Assembly (NCBI RefSeq): GCF_013409255.1 | Contig: NZ_JACCAS010000002.1 | Location: 2,160,001-2,224,000, forward strand | Length of the DNA stretch: 64,000 nt | Source: Paraburkholderia bryophila | Lineage (GTDB): Bacteria > Pseudomonadota > Gammaproteobacteria > Burkholderiales > Burkholderiaceae | Direction: 5' to 3' | Shown here: in pieces, positions 16,898 to 24,900 of the stretch | Position numbering within the stretch: the stretch's first letter is position 1 | How the letters are laid out: the number at the start of each line of letters is the position of its first letter | Position numbers and translations under genes: made by a program | Notes under the pieces: model-generated | Database searches by the model: none | The model's input: only the letters and a program-made list of their open reading frames with translations | Told to the model about the DNA's origin: nothing

Positions 16898-17926
16898 TCA
16901 GCCGCAGCTTTTGCGCACCACGCTCGTGACCGGCACCACGTAAGTTCGCGAGGCGCCGGAAAACGACTCCATACGATCGATCAGCATTTCGACCACGGCA
17001 TTCGCCAGTCCGGAAGTGTCCTGGTGAATCGTGGTGAGTCGATAGTTTTCGTAGCCGGCGGCGGGGATATCGTCGAAACCGACCACGCGCAGGTCTTCGG
17101 GCACGCGGATCGAGAAGTGCTGACGTGCGGCATCGAGAAAGCCCAACGCCAGCAGATCCGACGAACAGAACACGCCGTCGGGCCGCGGGGTTTGCGTGAG
17201 GACGGCTTGCGCTGCCGCCACGCCGCATTCATAGGTATCGGCTTCCGTGGCATGAACCAGGACCGGATCGACGAGGCGTGGTTCGTCTTTGGCGATGCGC
17301 TGGACCGCGCGAACAAAACCGGTGCGGCGCGATTTGCCGTTGTAGCTGGTCTTCGTCGGGCCGACGAAAGCGAGCCGCGTCGCCCCCGCGTCGACCAGCA
17401 TGCGCGCGGCCAGCGCGGCGCCGGCCGCGTTGTCGCTCACCACGACGTCCGCGCCGGGCAGGTCCGACGCGCGGTTGATCATCGCGACCGGAATCTCGCG
17501 TTCGAGGTACTGACGAGCGAGGCCGAGCGGCGGCGACGCCGACGTCATGATGATGCCGGCGATCCGGTAGCTCAGCAGCATTTCCAGCGAATGCTTGATT
17601 TGCACGGGATCTTCCGCGTTCATGACGAGCGGCGTGAGTTGCTGGCGCCCGAGCGCGGCGATGATCTGCGAGAGCAGCTTGGCGCGGAACGGGTTTTCGA
17701 AACCCGCCGTGACGACGCCGACCATGCTGCTGCGCTGCATGATCATTTCGCGCGCGATCTGGTTGACCTGATAGCCGAGCGCGCCGGCGGCCTCCATCAC
17801 GCGCTGCCGTGTTTCGGGTGCGATGCTCGCGGTCGGCGAGAAGGCGCGCGAGACGGCGGAGCGCGACACACCGGCGCGGCGCGCGACGTCGGCGGCGGTA
17901 ACCCAAAGCGTTTGTTTCTTAGGCAT
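16898..17926 (-). CDS. LacI-family transcriptional regulator
   Basis: The 342-residue protein has the N-terminal LacI HTH (TAADVARRAGVSRSAVSRAF, about 9-28) with the hinge region. A periplasmic-binding-protein-like effector domain follows (VGVVTAGFENPF, VVSDNAAGAALAARMLVDAG, VGFDDIPAAGYENYRLTTI). The ATG at 17926 begins MPKKQTLW just before the HTH; the open frame further upstream lacks family similarity. It is convergent with the ABC importer operon and is its likely regulator. It would sense the transported sugar-like compound. Confidence 0.9.
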   Translation of the reverse strand: MPKKQTLWVTAADVARRAGVSRSAVSRAFSPTASIAPETRQRVMEAAGALGYQVNQIAREMIMQRSSMVGVVTAGFENPFRAKLLSQIIAALGRQQLTPLVMNAEDPVQIKHSLEMLLSYRIAGIIMTSASPPLGLARQYLEREIPVAMINRASDLPGADVVVSDNAAGAALAARMLVDAGATRLAFVGPTKTSYNGKSRRTGFVRAVQRIAKDEPRLVDPVLVHATEADTYECGVAAAQAVLTQTPRPDGVFCSSDLLALGFLDAARQHFSIRVPEDLRVVGFDDIPAAGYENYRLTTIHQDTSGLANAVVEMLIDRMESFSGASRTYVVPVTSVVRKSCG

Positions 17927-17949
17927 GTGTGAATGAATGAAGGGACGCA

Positions 17950-17959
17950 AAGCTAGCTT
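17950..17959. promoter_or_regulatory. palindrome between the LacI-type and PI-PLC genes
   Basis: AAGCTAGCTT is a perfect 10-bp palindrome in the 65-nt divergent gap between the LacI-type regulator and the PI-PLC-like gene. It lies 24 nt upstream of the regulator's start codon, so it could be an autoregulatory operator controlling both genes. The centre (TA rather than CG) is not typical of the family and a short palindrome may be chance. Confidence 0.3.
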
Positions 17960-17991
17960 AACGCAGCTTGCCCGATCAAGAGGACAGGAAG

Positions 17992-18933
17992 ATGACCGTC
18001 GAACACGATATGAGCGGGCAGGGCGATTGTTCCGGCGAGGCACCGGAATTAGCATCATCAGCATTGGCGCCGGCTTGCTGGATGTCGAGCCTGAGCGACG
18101 ACCTCCTGCTGAGTCAGTTGGCCTTGCCGGGCAGTCACGATAGTTGCGCGTACACCGTTGAGGATCCGCTGGCGAAAACGCAAGGCGCGACGCTGGCGGA
18201 ACAATTGGCGCACGGCGTGCGCGTGCTGGATATCCGGTGCCGGCATGAAGGGGACGTTTTCCACATCAATCACGCGCGCATTCCGCTCGGCCTGATGTTC
18301 GACGATGTGATCGCCGCGTGCGCCGAGTTTCTATCGCAGCATCCCGGCGAATGCATCGTGATGTCGGTGAAGGACGAATGCGGCACGCAGGATTGCACGC
18401 GCAGTTTCGCGCAGACGTTCGAGTGGTATGTCGAGCGCTATGCGCAGCAGAGTTGGTATTTGGGCGACACGATTCCGCGTCTGGGCGAGGCGCGCGGTTC
18501 GATCGTGCTGTGGAGGCGATTCACCAGCGATCGCGCACTGGGCATCGATCTGTCGAATTGGCCCGACAACGCCACGTTCGAACTCGATACGCCGGGCGCG
18601 GCGTTCATTATTCAGGACGAGTTTCGCGTACCGGTCGAGGCGTCGATGGATTACAAATACCGCGCAATCGAATCGCTACTTTCGATCACCCAGCACGGTG
18701 CGCTCAAGCGCTGGATCGTCAACTTTTGCAGCGGCACGGGGATGGCGGCGAACCCTCGCAAGGTGGCCTGTGGGAACGACCGGCGGCGCGGTATCAACGA
18801 CATGCTGGTCGAACGGATCGTGTCTCACACGGGTACGTGCGGCACGCTGATGATCGATTTCTGCGAGTACGCGGACTGGGCGCTGGTTCGCGCGCTGGTG
18901 GCGCGTAACGCGAGCCTGCACGGCCTCACTTGA
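17992..18933 (+). CDS. phosphatidylinositol-specific phospholipase C-like (PI-PLC X domain) protein
   Basis: The 313-residue product matches bacterial PI-PLC X domains. LALPGSHDS supplies the first catalytic His (His49), GVRVLDIRCR the Asp/Arg pair (about 80-82), and FHINHARI the second catalytic His (His94). Later conserved parts include HPGECIVMSVKDE and GSIVLWRRF. Such enzymes cleave phosphoinositides or related phosphodiesters by forming a cyclic phosphate. Most bacterial members are secreted, but this N-terminus (MTVEHDMSGQGDCSG) is hydrophilic with no signal peptide. The ATG at 17992 is preceded by AGAGGACAGGAAG. It is divergent from the LacI-type gene and overlaps the convergent AraC gene by 8 nt. 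Confidence 0.82.
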   Translation: MTVEHDMSGQGDCSGEAPELASSALAPACWMSSLSDDLLLSQLALPGSHDSCAYTVEDPLAKTQGATLAEQLAHGVRVLDIRCRHEGDVFHINHARIPLGLMFDDVIAACAEFLSQHPGECIVMSVKDECGTQDCTRSFAQTFEWYVERYAQQSWYLGDTIPRLGEARGSIVLWRRFTSDRALGIDLSNWPDNATFELDTPGAAFIIQDEFRVPVEASMDYKYRAIESLLSITQHGALKRWIVNFCSGTGMAANPRKVACGNDRRRGINDMLVERIVSHTGTCGTLMIDFCEYADWALVRALVARNASLHGLT

Positions 18934-19711
18934 AGTACTCGCTAGGCGCCACCCCCAGCACCTTGCGGAACATGGCGGTAAAAGCGCTGGGGCTGTCGTA
19001 GCCGTGTTCGAGCGCGACGTCGAGCACCGACGCGCCGCCCGCGAGTTGCGGAAGACTCAGCAAGACTCGCGTGTGCCGGCACCACACCCCATGCGTCATA
19101 CCGGTTTCGCGTTGGAACGCGCGGGCGAAGGTGCGTGGATTCATCCCGGCGCGCTCGGCCCATCCCTGCAAGGTCGCTTCCAGCGACGGTTGCGCGATCA
19201 ACTCGGCACACAGTTCGCGGAGCGCCGGATGACAGGGCATCGGCACATGCAGTAGCAGAGGTTCGGCCACGCAGATTTCATCGAGGATCAACGCCAGCAC
19301 GCGCCGTTCGCGCTCACCGTGCCCCGCGGCCGGCCCCAGCTTGGCGGCGGTCACGATCAGCTCGCGCAGCAGCGCGCTCACCAGGATCACATGGCAACTG
19401 TCCGGCAGCGTGTCGCGCGCCTCCGCCGCCACGTAGACCGTGCGGATCTGCACGTCGCTGGCGATCTGGATTTCATGGCGTACGCCGCCCGGCACCCAGA
19501 CCGCACGGCCGGTCGGCACGACCCAGTTGCCGGCCGCCACCCGCACGATCATCACACCCGAGATCGCGTAGATTAGTTGCGCGCTGCTGTGCGCATGCGG
19601 CGCAAACGCGGTGCGGGCGGGCTGGTCGGTGGCGAGGACGGTGACGGGCGAGACTTCGAGCGCCTTCTGGCTCGCCAGAAAACCGAAGCTGTCCATTTCG
19701 CAACGATGCAT
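18926..19711 (-). CDS. AraC-family transcriptional regulator (cupin sensor)
   Basis: The 261-residue protein has an N-terminal cupin-like sensor (FAPHAHSSAQLIYAISGVMIV and PTGRAVWVPGGVRHEIQI) and a C-terminal AraC HTH pair (LQGWAERAGMNPRTFARAFQ, then VLDVALEHGYDSPSAFTAMF, ending GVAPSEYFK). I choose ATG 19711, preceded by GAAGAATTGCC; upstream in-frame starts run into the divergent efflux gene. The 74-nt divergent gap to the efflux operon makes it the probable regulator of that pump. Confidence 0.88.
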   Translation of the reverse strand: MHRCEMDSFGFLASQKALEVSPVTVLATDQPARTAFAPHAHSSAQLIYAISGVMIVRVAAGNWVVPTGRAVWVPGGVRHEIQIASDVQIRTVYVAAEARDTLPDSCHVILVSALLRELIVTAAKLGPAAGHGERERRVLALILDEICVAEPLLLHVPMPCHPALRELCAELIAQPSLEATLQGWAERAGMNPRTFARAFQRETGMTHGVWCRHTRVLLSLPQLAGGASVLDVALEHGYDSPSAFTAMFRKVLGVAPSEYFK

Positions 19712-19785
19712 GGCAATTCTTCGAGAGATGACTGGGTCGCAGGACTCTACCATCTGCTCTTCGATTCCACTGCCGAGCATCTGTC

Positions 19786-21234
19786 ATGGTTCTTTCGGGC
19801 GTTCATCGCACCGCGCATCTTTTTTTTCGTCTTGGCGCGACGGCGCTCGCGCTGCTGGCGTCGGGCTGTTCTCTCGAGGCGCCCTATCGCGCGCCGCCAT
19901 TGGCGGCGGCCTTGGCGCCGTTCACGTCGGCACGAGGCGCGCCGGTCGCGCAGCAGCCGTTGCCGGACAACTGGTGGCATCTCTATCAGGACCCCGTACT
20001 CGACGGCCTGATTCAGCAGGCGCTCGAACAGAACCGCGATCTCGCGGTGGCGGCCGCGCGGCTCGCAGGCTCGCAGGCGGTCCTGGACGAAGCAGGTGCG
20101 GCCAGGCTGCCCGATACGCAACTCGCGCTGGGCGGCAACTACGGCAAGCAGAGCGCCGATCAGACCGTCGCGGCGGCGCGGCGCGACTCGGCCGACACGC
20201 GCTGGGCCTACACGCCTTCGCTCGCGGTGTCGTACGAAGTCGATCTGTGGGGGCGCGTGCGCCATCTCGTCGACGCCGCTCGCGCCGATGCCGATGCGAT
20301 GCAAGCGGCCTCCGACGCCGTGCGCGTCGCGGTCGTTGCATCCACAACGGACGCCTACCTGCACGTGTGCTCCTACGGCGAACAGATCGACGTCGCCAAT
20401 CGCTCGCTCGGCATCGCGGAGCGTGTGGTGGCGTTGACCACCCGGCAACGCGATCGCGGACTCGTGTCCGATCTCGAGGTCACGCGCGCCCGCGGTTTTC
20501 TCGACGAGACGCGCGCCACCCTTCCGGCACTCGAAGGCAAGCGCCGCGCGGCGCTGTTCGAACTTGCCGTATTGCTGGGCCGGTCCCCCGGCGAGTTTCC
20601 GCCGGCCGCCGACTCCTGCCGCGTCACGCCGGTGCTCACTGCGCCGTTTCCGGTCGGCGACGGCGCCGCCTTGCTGCGTCGCCGTCCCGATCTGCGCGAG
20701 GCGGAGCGCAAGCTGGCCGCCGCCGATGCGCAGATCGGCGTCGCCCGCGCGGAGTTGTATCCATCGATCGTGCTGGGCGGCTCGGTGAATCTGCTGTCCA
20801 CCACCGGTAGCCTGGCGTCGCTGGGCGATCGGTACGCGCTGGCATGGGGCGTCGGCCCGCTGATCAGTTGGCGCTTTCCGAATATGGCGATGAGCCGCGC
20901 GCGGCTCGCGCAGGCAAAAGCCGGCAATGCCGAAGCGCTCGCCGCATTCGAGCGCAACGTGCTTACCGCGTTGAAGGAATCCGAACAGTCGCTCACCTTC
21001 TACGGCGCGCAATGGACGCGTCAACGTGCGTTGCAGGACGCTCGCTCGAACGACGCTCGCGCCTTCCATCTCGCCGAGCTGAATTACCAGGCCGGCGCGC
21101 TGGATTTTCTCGACGTGCTCGATGCCGAGCGCACGCTGGTTGCCGCCGATGCGGCGCTGGCGGCATCGGCGGAAAACCTCGCATCCGATCAGGTGGCGGT
21201 GTTCAAGGCCCTCGGCGGCGGCTGGCAACGCTAG
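19786..21234 (+). CDS. outer membrane efflux lipoprotein (NodT/OprM family)
   Basis: The 482-residue lipoprotein has a signal sequence ending in lipobox LASGC (Cys28). The outer membrane factor fold follows, with WWHLYQDPVLDGLIQQALEQNRDLAVAAARL at the N-side and a repeated half (RRRPDLREAERKLAAADAQIGVARAELYPSI). These TolC-like trimers form the exit duct of tripartite pumps. It is the first gene of a three-gene efflux operon, divergent from an AraC-family regulator. A 59-nt gap leads to the membrane fusion protein. Confidence 0.92.
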   Translation: MVLSGVHRTAHLFFRLGATALALLASGCSLEAPYRAPPLAAALAPFTSARGAPVAQQPLPDNWWHLYQDPVLDGLIQQALEQNRDLAVAAARLAGSQAVLDEAGAARLPDTQLALGGNYGKQSADQTVAAARRDSADTRWAYTPSLAVSYEVDLWGRVRHLVDAARADADAMQAASDAVRVAVVASTTDAYLHVCSYGEQIDVANRSLGIAERVVALTTRQRDRGLVSDLEVTRARGFLDETRATLPALEGKRRAALFELAVLLGRSPGEFPPAADSCRVTPVLTAPFPVGDGAALLRRRPDLREAERKLAAADAQIGVARAELYPSIVLGGSVNLLSTTGSLASLGDRYALAWGVGPLISWRFPNMAMSRARLAQAKAGNAEALAAFERNVLTALKESEQSLTFYGAQWTRQRALQDARSNDARAFHLAELNYQAGALDFLDVLDAERTLVAADAALAASAENLASDQVAVFKALGGGWQR

Positions 21235-21293
21235 CACGCTGGCGTGTCGCGCCGTCGCGCGATGGGTTCGTTATTTTTAATCAAGGTTCCGAT

Positions 21294-22427
21294 ATGAGTA
21301 CTACGGTCGTTCCCGGCAAGACGTCGTCGTTTAGCCGAAGAAATCTCCTGGTGGCGGGTGCCGCCATTGTCGCGGTCGCCATGCTCGTGGCGGGCATACG
21401 CTGGTGGAGCGTCGGCCGCTTTCTGGAAAGCACCGACGACGCTTACGTCCGCGCCGACGTGATGACGGTCAGCTCCCGCGTGCCGGGCTACGTCTTGAGT
21501 GTCGAGGTCGACGACAATCAGCCGGTGCACAAAGGCGATGTGCTCGCGCATCTCGACAACGCCGATTACGCGGCGAAACGGGATCGCGCTCAGGCGACGG
21601 TCGATGCCGCGCTCGCCACGCTGCACGCGGAACAGGCGAAGGTCGCCGCGCTCGACGCGCAGATTGCGCAACAAGGCAGTCTGACGGCCGCGGCGCAAGC
21701 GGACGTTGCCGCCGCGCAGGCCGGCACGATCCGCCGCAAGGCCGACGCCGAGCGCTACCGGCAACTGGTGGCCGAACAGGCTTCGAGCGCGCAGCGCTGG
21801 GAGCAGGCGCATGCCGACGCGCTCACCGCCGACGCCACGCTCGCCAGGGCCGAAGCCTCCGTACACGCGCAACGCGGCGAGCAAACCGTGCTGCTCAAGC
21901 GCCGCGCGCAAACGCTTGCCGACATCGAGCAGGCGCAAGCCCAACTCGACGTGGCGCGCGCGGCGTTGTCGCTCGCGCAACTCGATCTCGACCATACGAC
22001 GATTCGCGCGGCGGGCGACGGCACGGTCGGCCAGCGCTCCGTGCGAGTGGGCCAGTATGTCGAGACCGGACAGCCGTTGCTCGCCGTGGTGCCGCTGCAG
22101 GACGTCTATGTGATCGCCAATTTCAAGGAGACCGAGGTCGCCGCGATGCGGCCGGGTCAGCCGGTCGAGATCGACGTCGACACTTACGCCGGGCATACGC
22201 TGCGTGGACGCGTGGCGAGCATCGCGCCAGGCTCCGGCGCGCAGTTCGCGCTGCTGCCGCCGGATAACGCGACCGGCAACTTCACCAAGGTCGTTCAGCG
22301 GATTCCGGTGAAGATCCGCGTGGATGCCGGGCAACGCGATGCGCTCGACCTCCGGCCGGGCATGTCGGTGGTCGCGCGCGTTCACACCGACGTGGCTGCC
22401 GCGCCGTCCGCCGCGAGTCGCTCATGA
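21294..22427 (+). CDS. membrane fusion protein (EmrA/HlyD family)
   Basis: The 377-residue periplasmic adaptor has one N-terminal transmembrane segment (about 17-36). ESTDDAYVRADVMTVSSRVPG begins the biotinyl-lipoyl half, and a long Ala/Gln-rich coiled-coil hairpin follows (about 90-210). The second lipoyl half (TTIRAAGDGTVGQRSVRVGQYV) and the beta-barrel (VYVIANFKETEVAAMRPGQPV) complete the fold. It links the inner membrane MFS pump to the outer membrane lipoprotein. Start ATG at 21294, preceded by CAAGGTTCCGAT; the upstream part of the frame overlaps the efflux lipoprotein gene. Its stop overlaps the pump gene by 4 nt. Confidence 0.93.
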   Translation: MSTTVVPGKTSSFSRRNLLVAGAAIVAVAMLVAGIRWWSVGRFLESTDDAYVRADVMTVSSRVPGYVLSVEVDDNQPVHKGDVLAHLDNADYAAKRDRAQATVDAALATLHAEQAKVAALDAQIAQQGSLTAAAQADVAAAQAGTIRRKADAERYRQLVAEQASSAQRWEQAHADALTADATLARAEASVHAQRGEQTVLLKRRAQTLADIEQAQAQLDVARAALSLAQLDLDHTTIRAAGDGTVGQRSVRVGQYVETGQPLLAVVPLQDVYVIANFKETEVAAMRPGQPVEIDVDTYAGHTLRGRVASIAPGSGAQFALLPPDNATGNFTKVVQRIPVKIRVDAGQRDALDLRPGMSVVARVHTDVAAAPSAASRS

Positions 22428-24010
22428 GTACGACCGCGAGTGCTTCCCGCGCGCATGATCCGGTGTCGCTGCGCGCCTGGGTGGCCGTGCTCGGCGGTGT
22501 GTTCGGCTGCTTCATGGCCGGCATGAACGTCCACGTCACCAATGCGTCGCTGCCCGATATTCGAGGCTCGCTCGGTGCGAGTTTCGAAGAGGGTTCGTGG
22601 ATCACCACCGCGTACCTGGTTGCGGAGATCATCGTGATTCCGTTGACCGGCTGGCTCGTGCGCGTGTTTTCGATCCGTCGCGTGATGCTGGTCGGGACGA
22701 GCGGATTCCTGGTCTTCTCACTGGTGTGCTCGATCGCGCCGACCATCGACGCGATGATCGCCGCGCGTGCTTTTCAAGGGGCGTTCGGCGGCGTGCTGAT
22801 TCCGTTGTCGTTTCAACTGATCGTCACGGAGTTGCCGGCGTCGCGACATCCGCTCGGCATGGCGCTGTTCGCCGTCGCCAATAATGTCGCGCAGGCGGCG
22901 GGGCCGTCTTTGGGCGGTTGGCTGACCGACATGTATTCGTGGCGCTGGATTTTCTATCTGCAGATTCCGCCCGCGCTCGTGCTGCTTGGCGCGATCGGCT
23001 GGGCGATCAAGCCCGAGCCCGTACATCTCGACCGCTTGCGCAAAGCGGATTGGCTCGGCATAACGAGCATGGCGATCGGCCTCAGCGCATTGCAGATCGT
23101 GCTGGAGGAGGGCGGCCGAAAAGACTGGTTCGGTTCCAGCTTCATTACGGAGATGTTCGTGGTTGCGCTCGTGGGACTGAGCGTTTTCGTGATCGCGCAG
23201 TTGCATCGCGACGAGCCGTTCATCAATCTGAAATTGCTCGGCCGCTATAACTTCGGCATAGCCAGTCTGATGCAGTTCCTGTTCGGCGGCGTGGTGTTCG
23301 CGGTGGTGTTTCTGGTGCCGAACTACTTTGCCGAATTGCAGGGCTATAGCGCGCGCGATATCGGCGTGATGATGGTGCCGTATGGGCTGGTTCAGTTCGT
23401 GATGTCGTTTCTGACACCGCCGCTGATGCGCCGTACGAGTGCGCGGACCGCCATCATCGTCGGCTTCACGCTGGTCGCGATCGGCTGCCTGATGAATATT
23501 CATCTCGACGTGAATGCGTCGGCGAATGTAGTCGTGCCGTCGCTGATCGTGCGTGGCATCGGGCAGTCGCTCGTGGTCGTTGCGCTGGGTGTGATGGCCG
23601 TGGACGGGATCGAAAAATCGCAGCTTGGATCGGCCTCCGGGCTCTTCAGCATGGTGCGCAATCTGGGCGGCGCGATCGGCATTGCGATTGCCAGTCAGAT
23701 CGTGGTCGAGCGGGAAAAAATGCACGCGTCGCGGATCGGCGAAGCGATCACGCCGTTTAACGGTGCGTACCGCGAGCGGATGATCGACATGGTCAGAACG
23801 CTGACGCGCGGTTACGTCGGCCGCGCGGATGCGCTGGCGTCGACCGGGTTGGGCGGGACGCGCGAGGTGGCGCTCGGCGTGATCGATAAAGTGATCGGGC
23901 GTGAAGCGCTTCTGATGGCTTACAGCGATACGTTCCTGCTGGCCGGGATCGCGATGCTCGGATGTACGCTCGCGGCGTTTGCTTTGCGAGGGCGCAAGAA
24001 GAGCGGCTAG
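22424..24010 (+). CDS. DHA2-family MFS drug efflux pump (EmrB-type)
   Basis: The 528-residue inner membrane protein has the 14-transmembrane DHA2 layout and EmrB features: NVHVTNASLPDIRGSLGAS at TM1, SWITTAYLVAEIIVIPLTGWL at TM2, the motif A-like RVFSIRR, and QAAGPSLGGWLTDMYSWRWIF (motif C region). It exports hydrophobic compounds by proton antiport through the adaptor and the outer membrane duct encoded upstream. The ATGA overlap shows translational coupling to the adaptor. The substrate cannot be read from sequence. Confidence 0.93.
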   Translation: MSTTASASRAHDPVSLRAWVAVLGGVFGCFMAGMNVHVTNASLPDIRGSLGASFEEGSWITTAYLVAEIIVIPLTGWLVRVFSIRRVMLVGTSGFLVFSLVCSIAPTIDAMIAARAFQGAFGGVLIPLSFQLIVTELPASRHPLGMALFAVANNVAQAAGPSLGGWLTDMYSWRWIFYLQIPPALVLLGAIGWAIKPEPVHLDRLRKADWLGITSMAIGLSALQIVLEEGGRKDWFGSSFITEMFVVALVGLSVFVIAQLHRDEPFINLKLLGRYNFGIASLMQFLFGGVVFAVVFLVPNYFAELQGYSARDIGVMMVPYGLVQFVMSFLTPPLMRRTSARTAIIVGFTLVAIGCLMNIHLDVNASANVVVPSLIVRGIGQSLVVVALGVMAVDGIEKSQLGSASGLFSMVRNLGGAIGIAIASQIVVEREKMHASRIGEAITPFNGAYRERMIDMVRTLTRGYVGRADALASTGLGGTREVALGVIDKVIGREALLMAYSDTFLLAGIAMLGCTLAAFALRGRKKSG

Positions 24011-24059
24011 CCGAACGGATGAATCGCGAGGTCTTCGTCAACGCCCCGTGCTATGCGCT

Positions 24060-24464
24060 CTATGCGTCGACCGGATCGTGATGGCAGACACACAGCTTGT
24101 TGCCGTCGGGGTCCCGAAAGTACGCGCCGTAATAGTTCGCGTGATAGTGCGGTCTCAGCCCCGGAGCACCTTCGCACGAGCCGCCATGCGCCAGCGCGCG
24201 GGCATGGGCGAGATCGACCGCGCGCCGGTCCGGCGCCAGCAACGCGATCATCTGGCCGTTTCCGCAGCTTGCCGGATGACCATCGAACGGCCTGCCGATC
24301 AGGAAGAGTGGGCGTGGCGCATCCGGCGCCATCCAGCCGGCCCACGGTGTGTCCCGGTCGCAGAACTTCATCTTGAGCCGCAATGCTTCCATGACGGGCG
24401 AATAGAACTGCACGGCACGATCGAAATCGGTGACACCGATAAAAACGTGTGAAATCATTTCCAC
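24060..24464 (-). CDS. VOC-family (glyoxalase-like) protein
   Basis: The 134-residue protein has one pair of beta-alpha-beta-beta-beta modules of the vicinal oxygen chelate superfamily. It starts MISHVFIGVTDFDRAVQFY and ends YGAYFRDPDGNKLCVCHH, with candidate metal ligands His (in MISH), His (PHYHANYYG) and the terminal region. Members include glyoxalases, dioxygenases and resistance proteins, so the reaction is not assignable. It is divergent from a SnoaL-like gene, with only 23 nt between the start codons. Confidence 0.8.
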   Translation of the reverse strand: MEMISHVFIGVTDFDRAVQFYSPVMEALRLKMKFCDRDTPWAGWMAPDAPRPLFLIGRPFDGHPASCGNGQMIALLAPDRRAVDLAHARALAHGGSCEGAPGLRPHYHANYYGAYFRDPDGNKLCVCHHDPVDA

Positions 24465-24487
24465 TTTCTCCGAGGAACAGATCAGAT

Positions 24488-24880
24488 ATGACCCAGTCTA
24501 CCGAGAACGCGGTGCGTGTGGTTCAGGAGTTTTGGCGTCTCATGGCCACTAACGATTTCCATTCCGCCACGGCGGTTCTGACGGATGACTTCATGCTCGA
24601 GTGGCCGCAATCGAATGAGCGCATTCGCGGTGCCGCCAATTTCGCGCAGTTCAATGCGGCGTACCCCGCGCAAGGGCGGTGGGTTTTCACGATCAATCGC
24701 ATTGTCGGCAATGAGACGGACGCGGTATCGGATGTTTCCATTACCGATAGCGTCCTGCAGGCCAGAGCGATTTCGTTCTTCACGGTCGAGCACGGCAAAA
24801 TTGCCCGCGTGGTCGAGTACTGGCCGGAGAATTACGAGCCGCCGTTCGATCGCACGAAGTGGGTCGAGCGGATTGAGTGA
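24488..24880 (+). CDS. SnoaL-like / NTF2-fold protein
   Basis: The 130-residue protein looks like the NTF2/SnoaL-like fold. An N-terminal helix (ENAVRVVQEFWRLMATNDFHSATAVLTDDF) leads into strands with ISFFTVEHGKIARVVEYWPE, a segment common in this family. Members may be small isomerases, hydrolases or ligand-binding proteins. The start ATG is preceded by GAGGAACAGATCAGAT; upstream in-frame codons belong to the VOC promoter side. It is convergent with the ABC half-transporter 20 nt away. Confidence 0.78.
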   Translation: MTQSTENAVRVVQEFWRLMATNDFHSATAVLTDDFMLEWPQSNERIRGAANFAQFNAAYPAQGRWVFTINRIVGNETDAVSDVSITDSVLQARAISFFTVEHGKIARVVEYWPENYEPPFDRTKWVERIE

Positions 24881-24900
24881 GTGGGGTGGCTTTCGTGTTT

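Noticed and set aside
18934..19800. Rightward frames antisense to the AraC gene (for example 19135-19644)
   Set aside because: They are Arg/Ala/Pro-rich shadows of the leftward AraC gene, which has clear family motifs.
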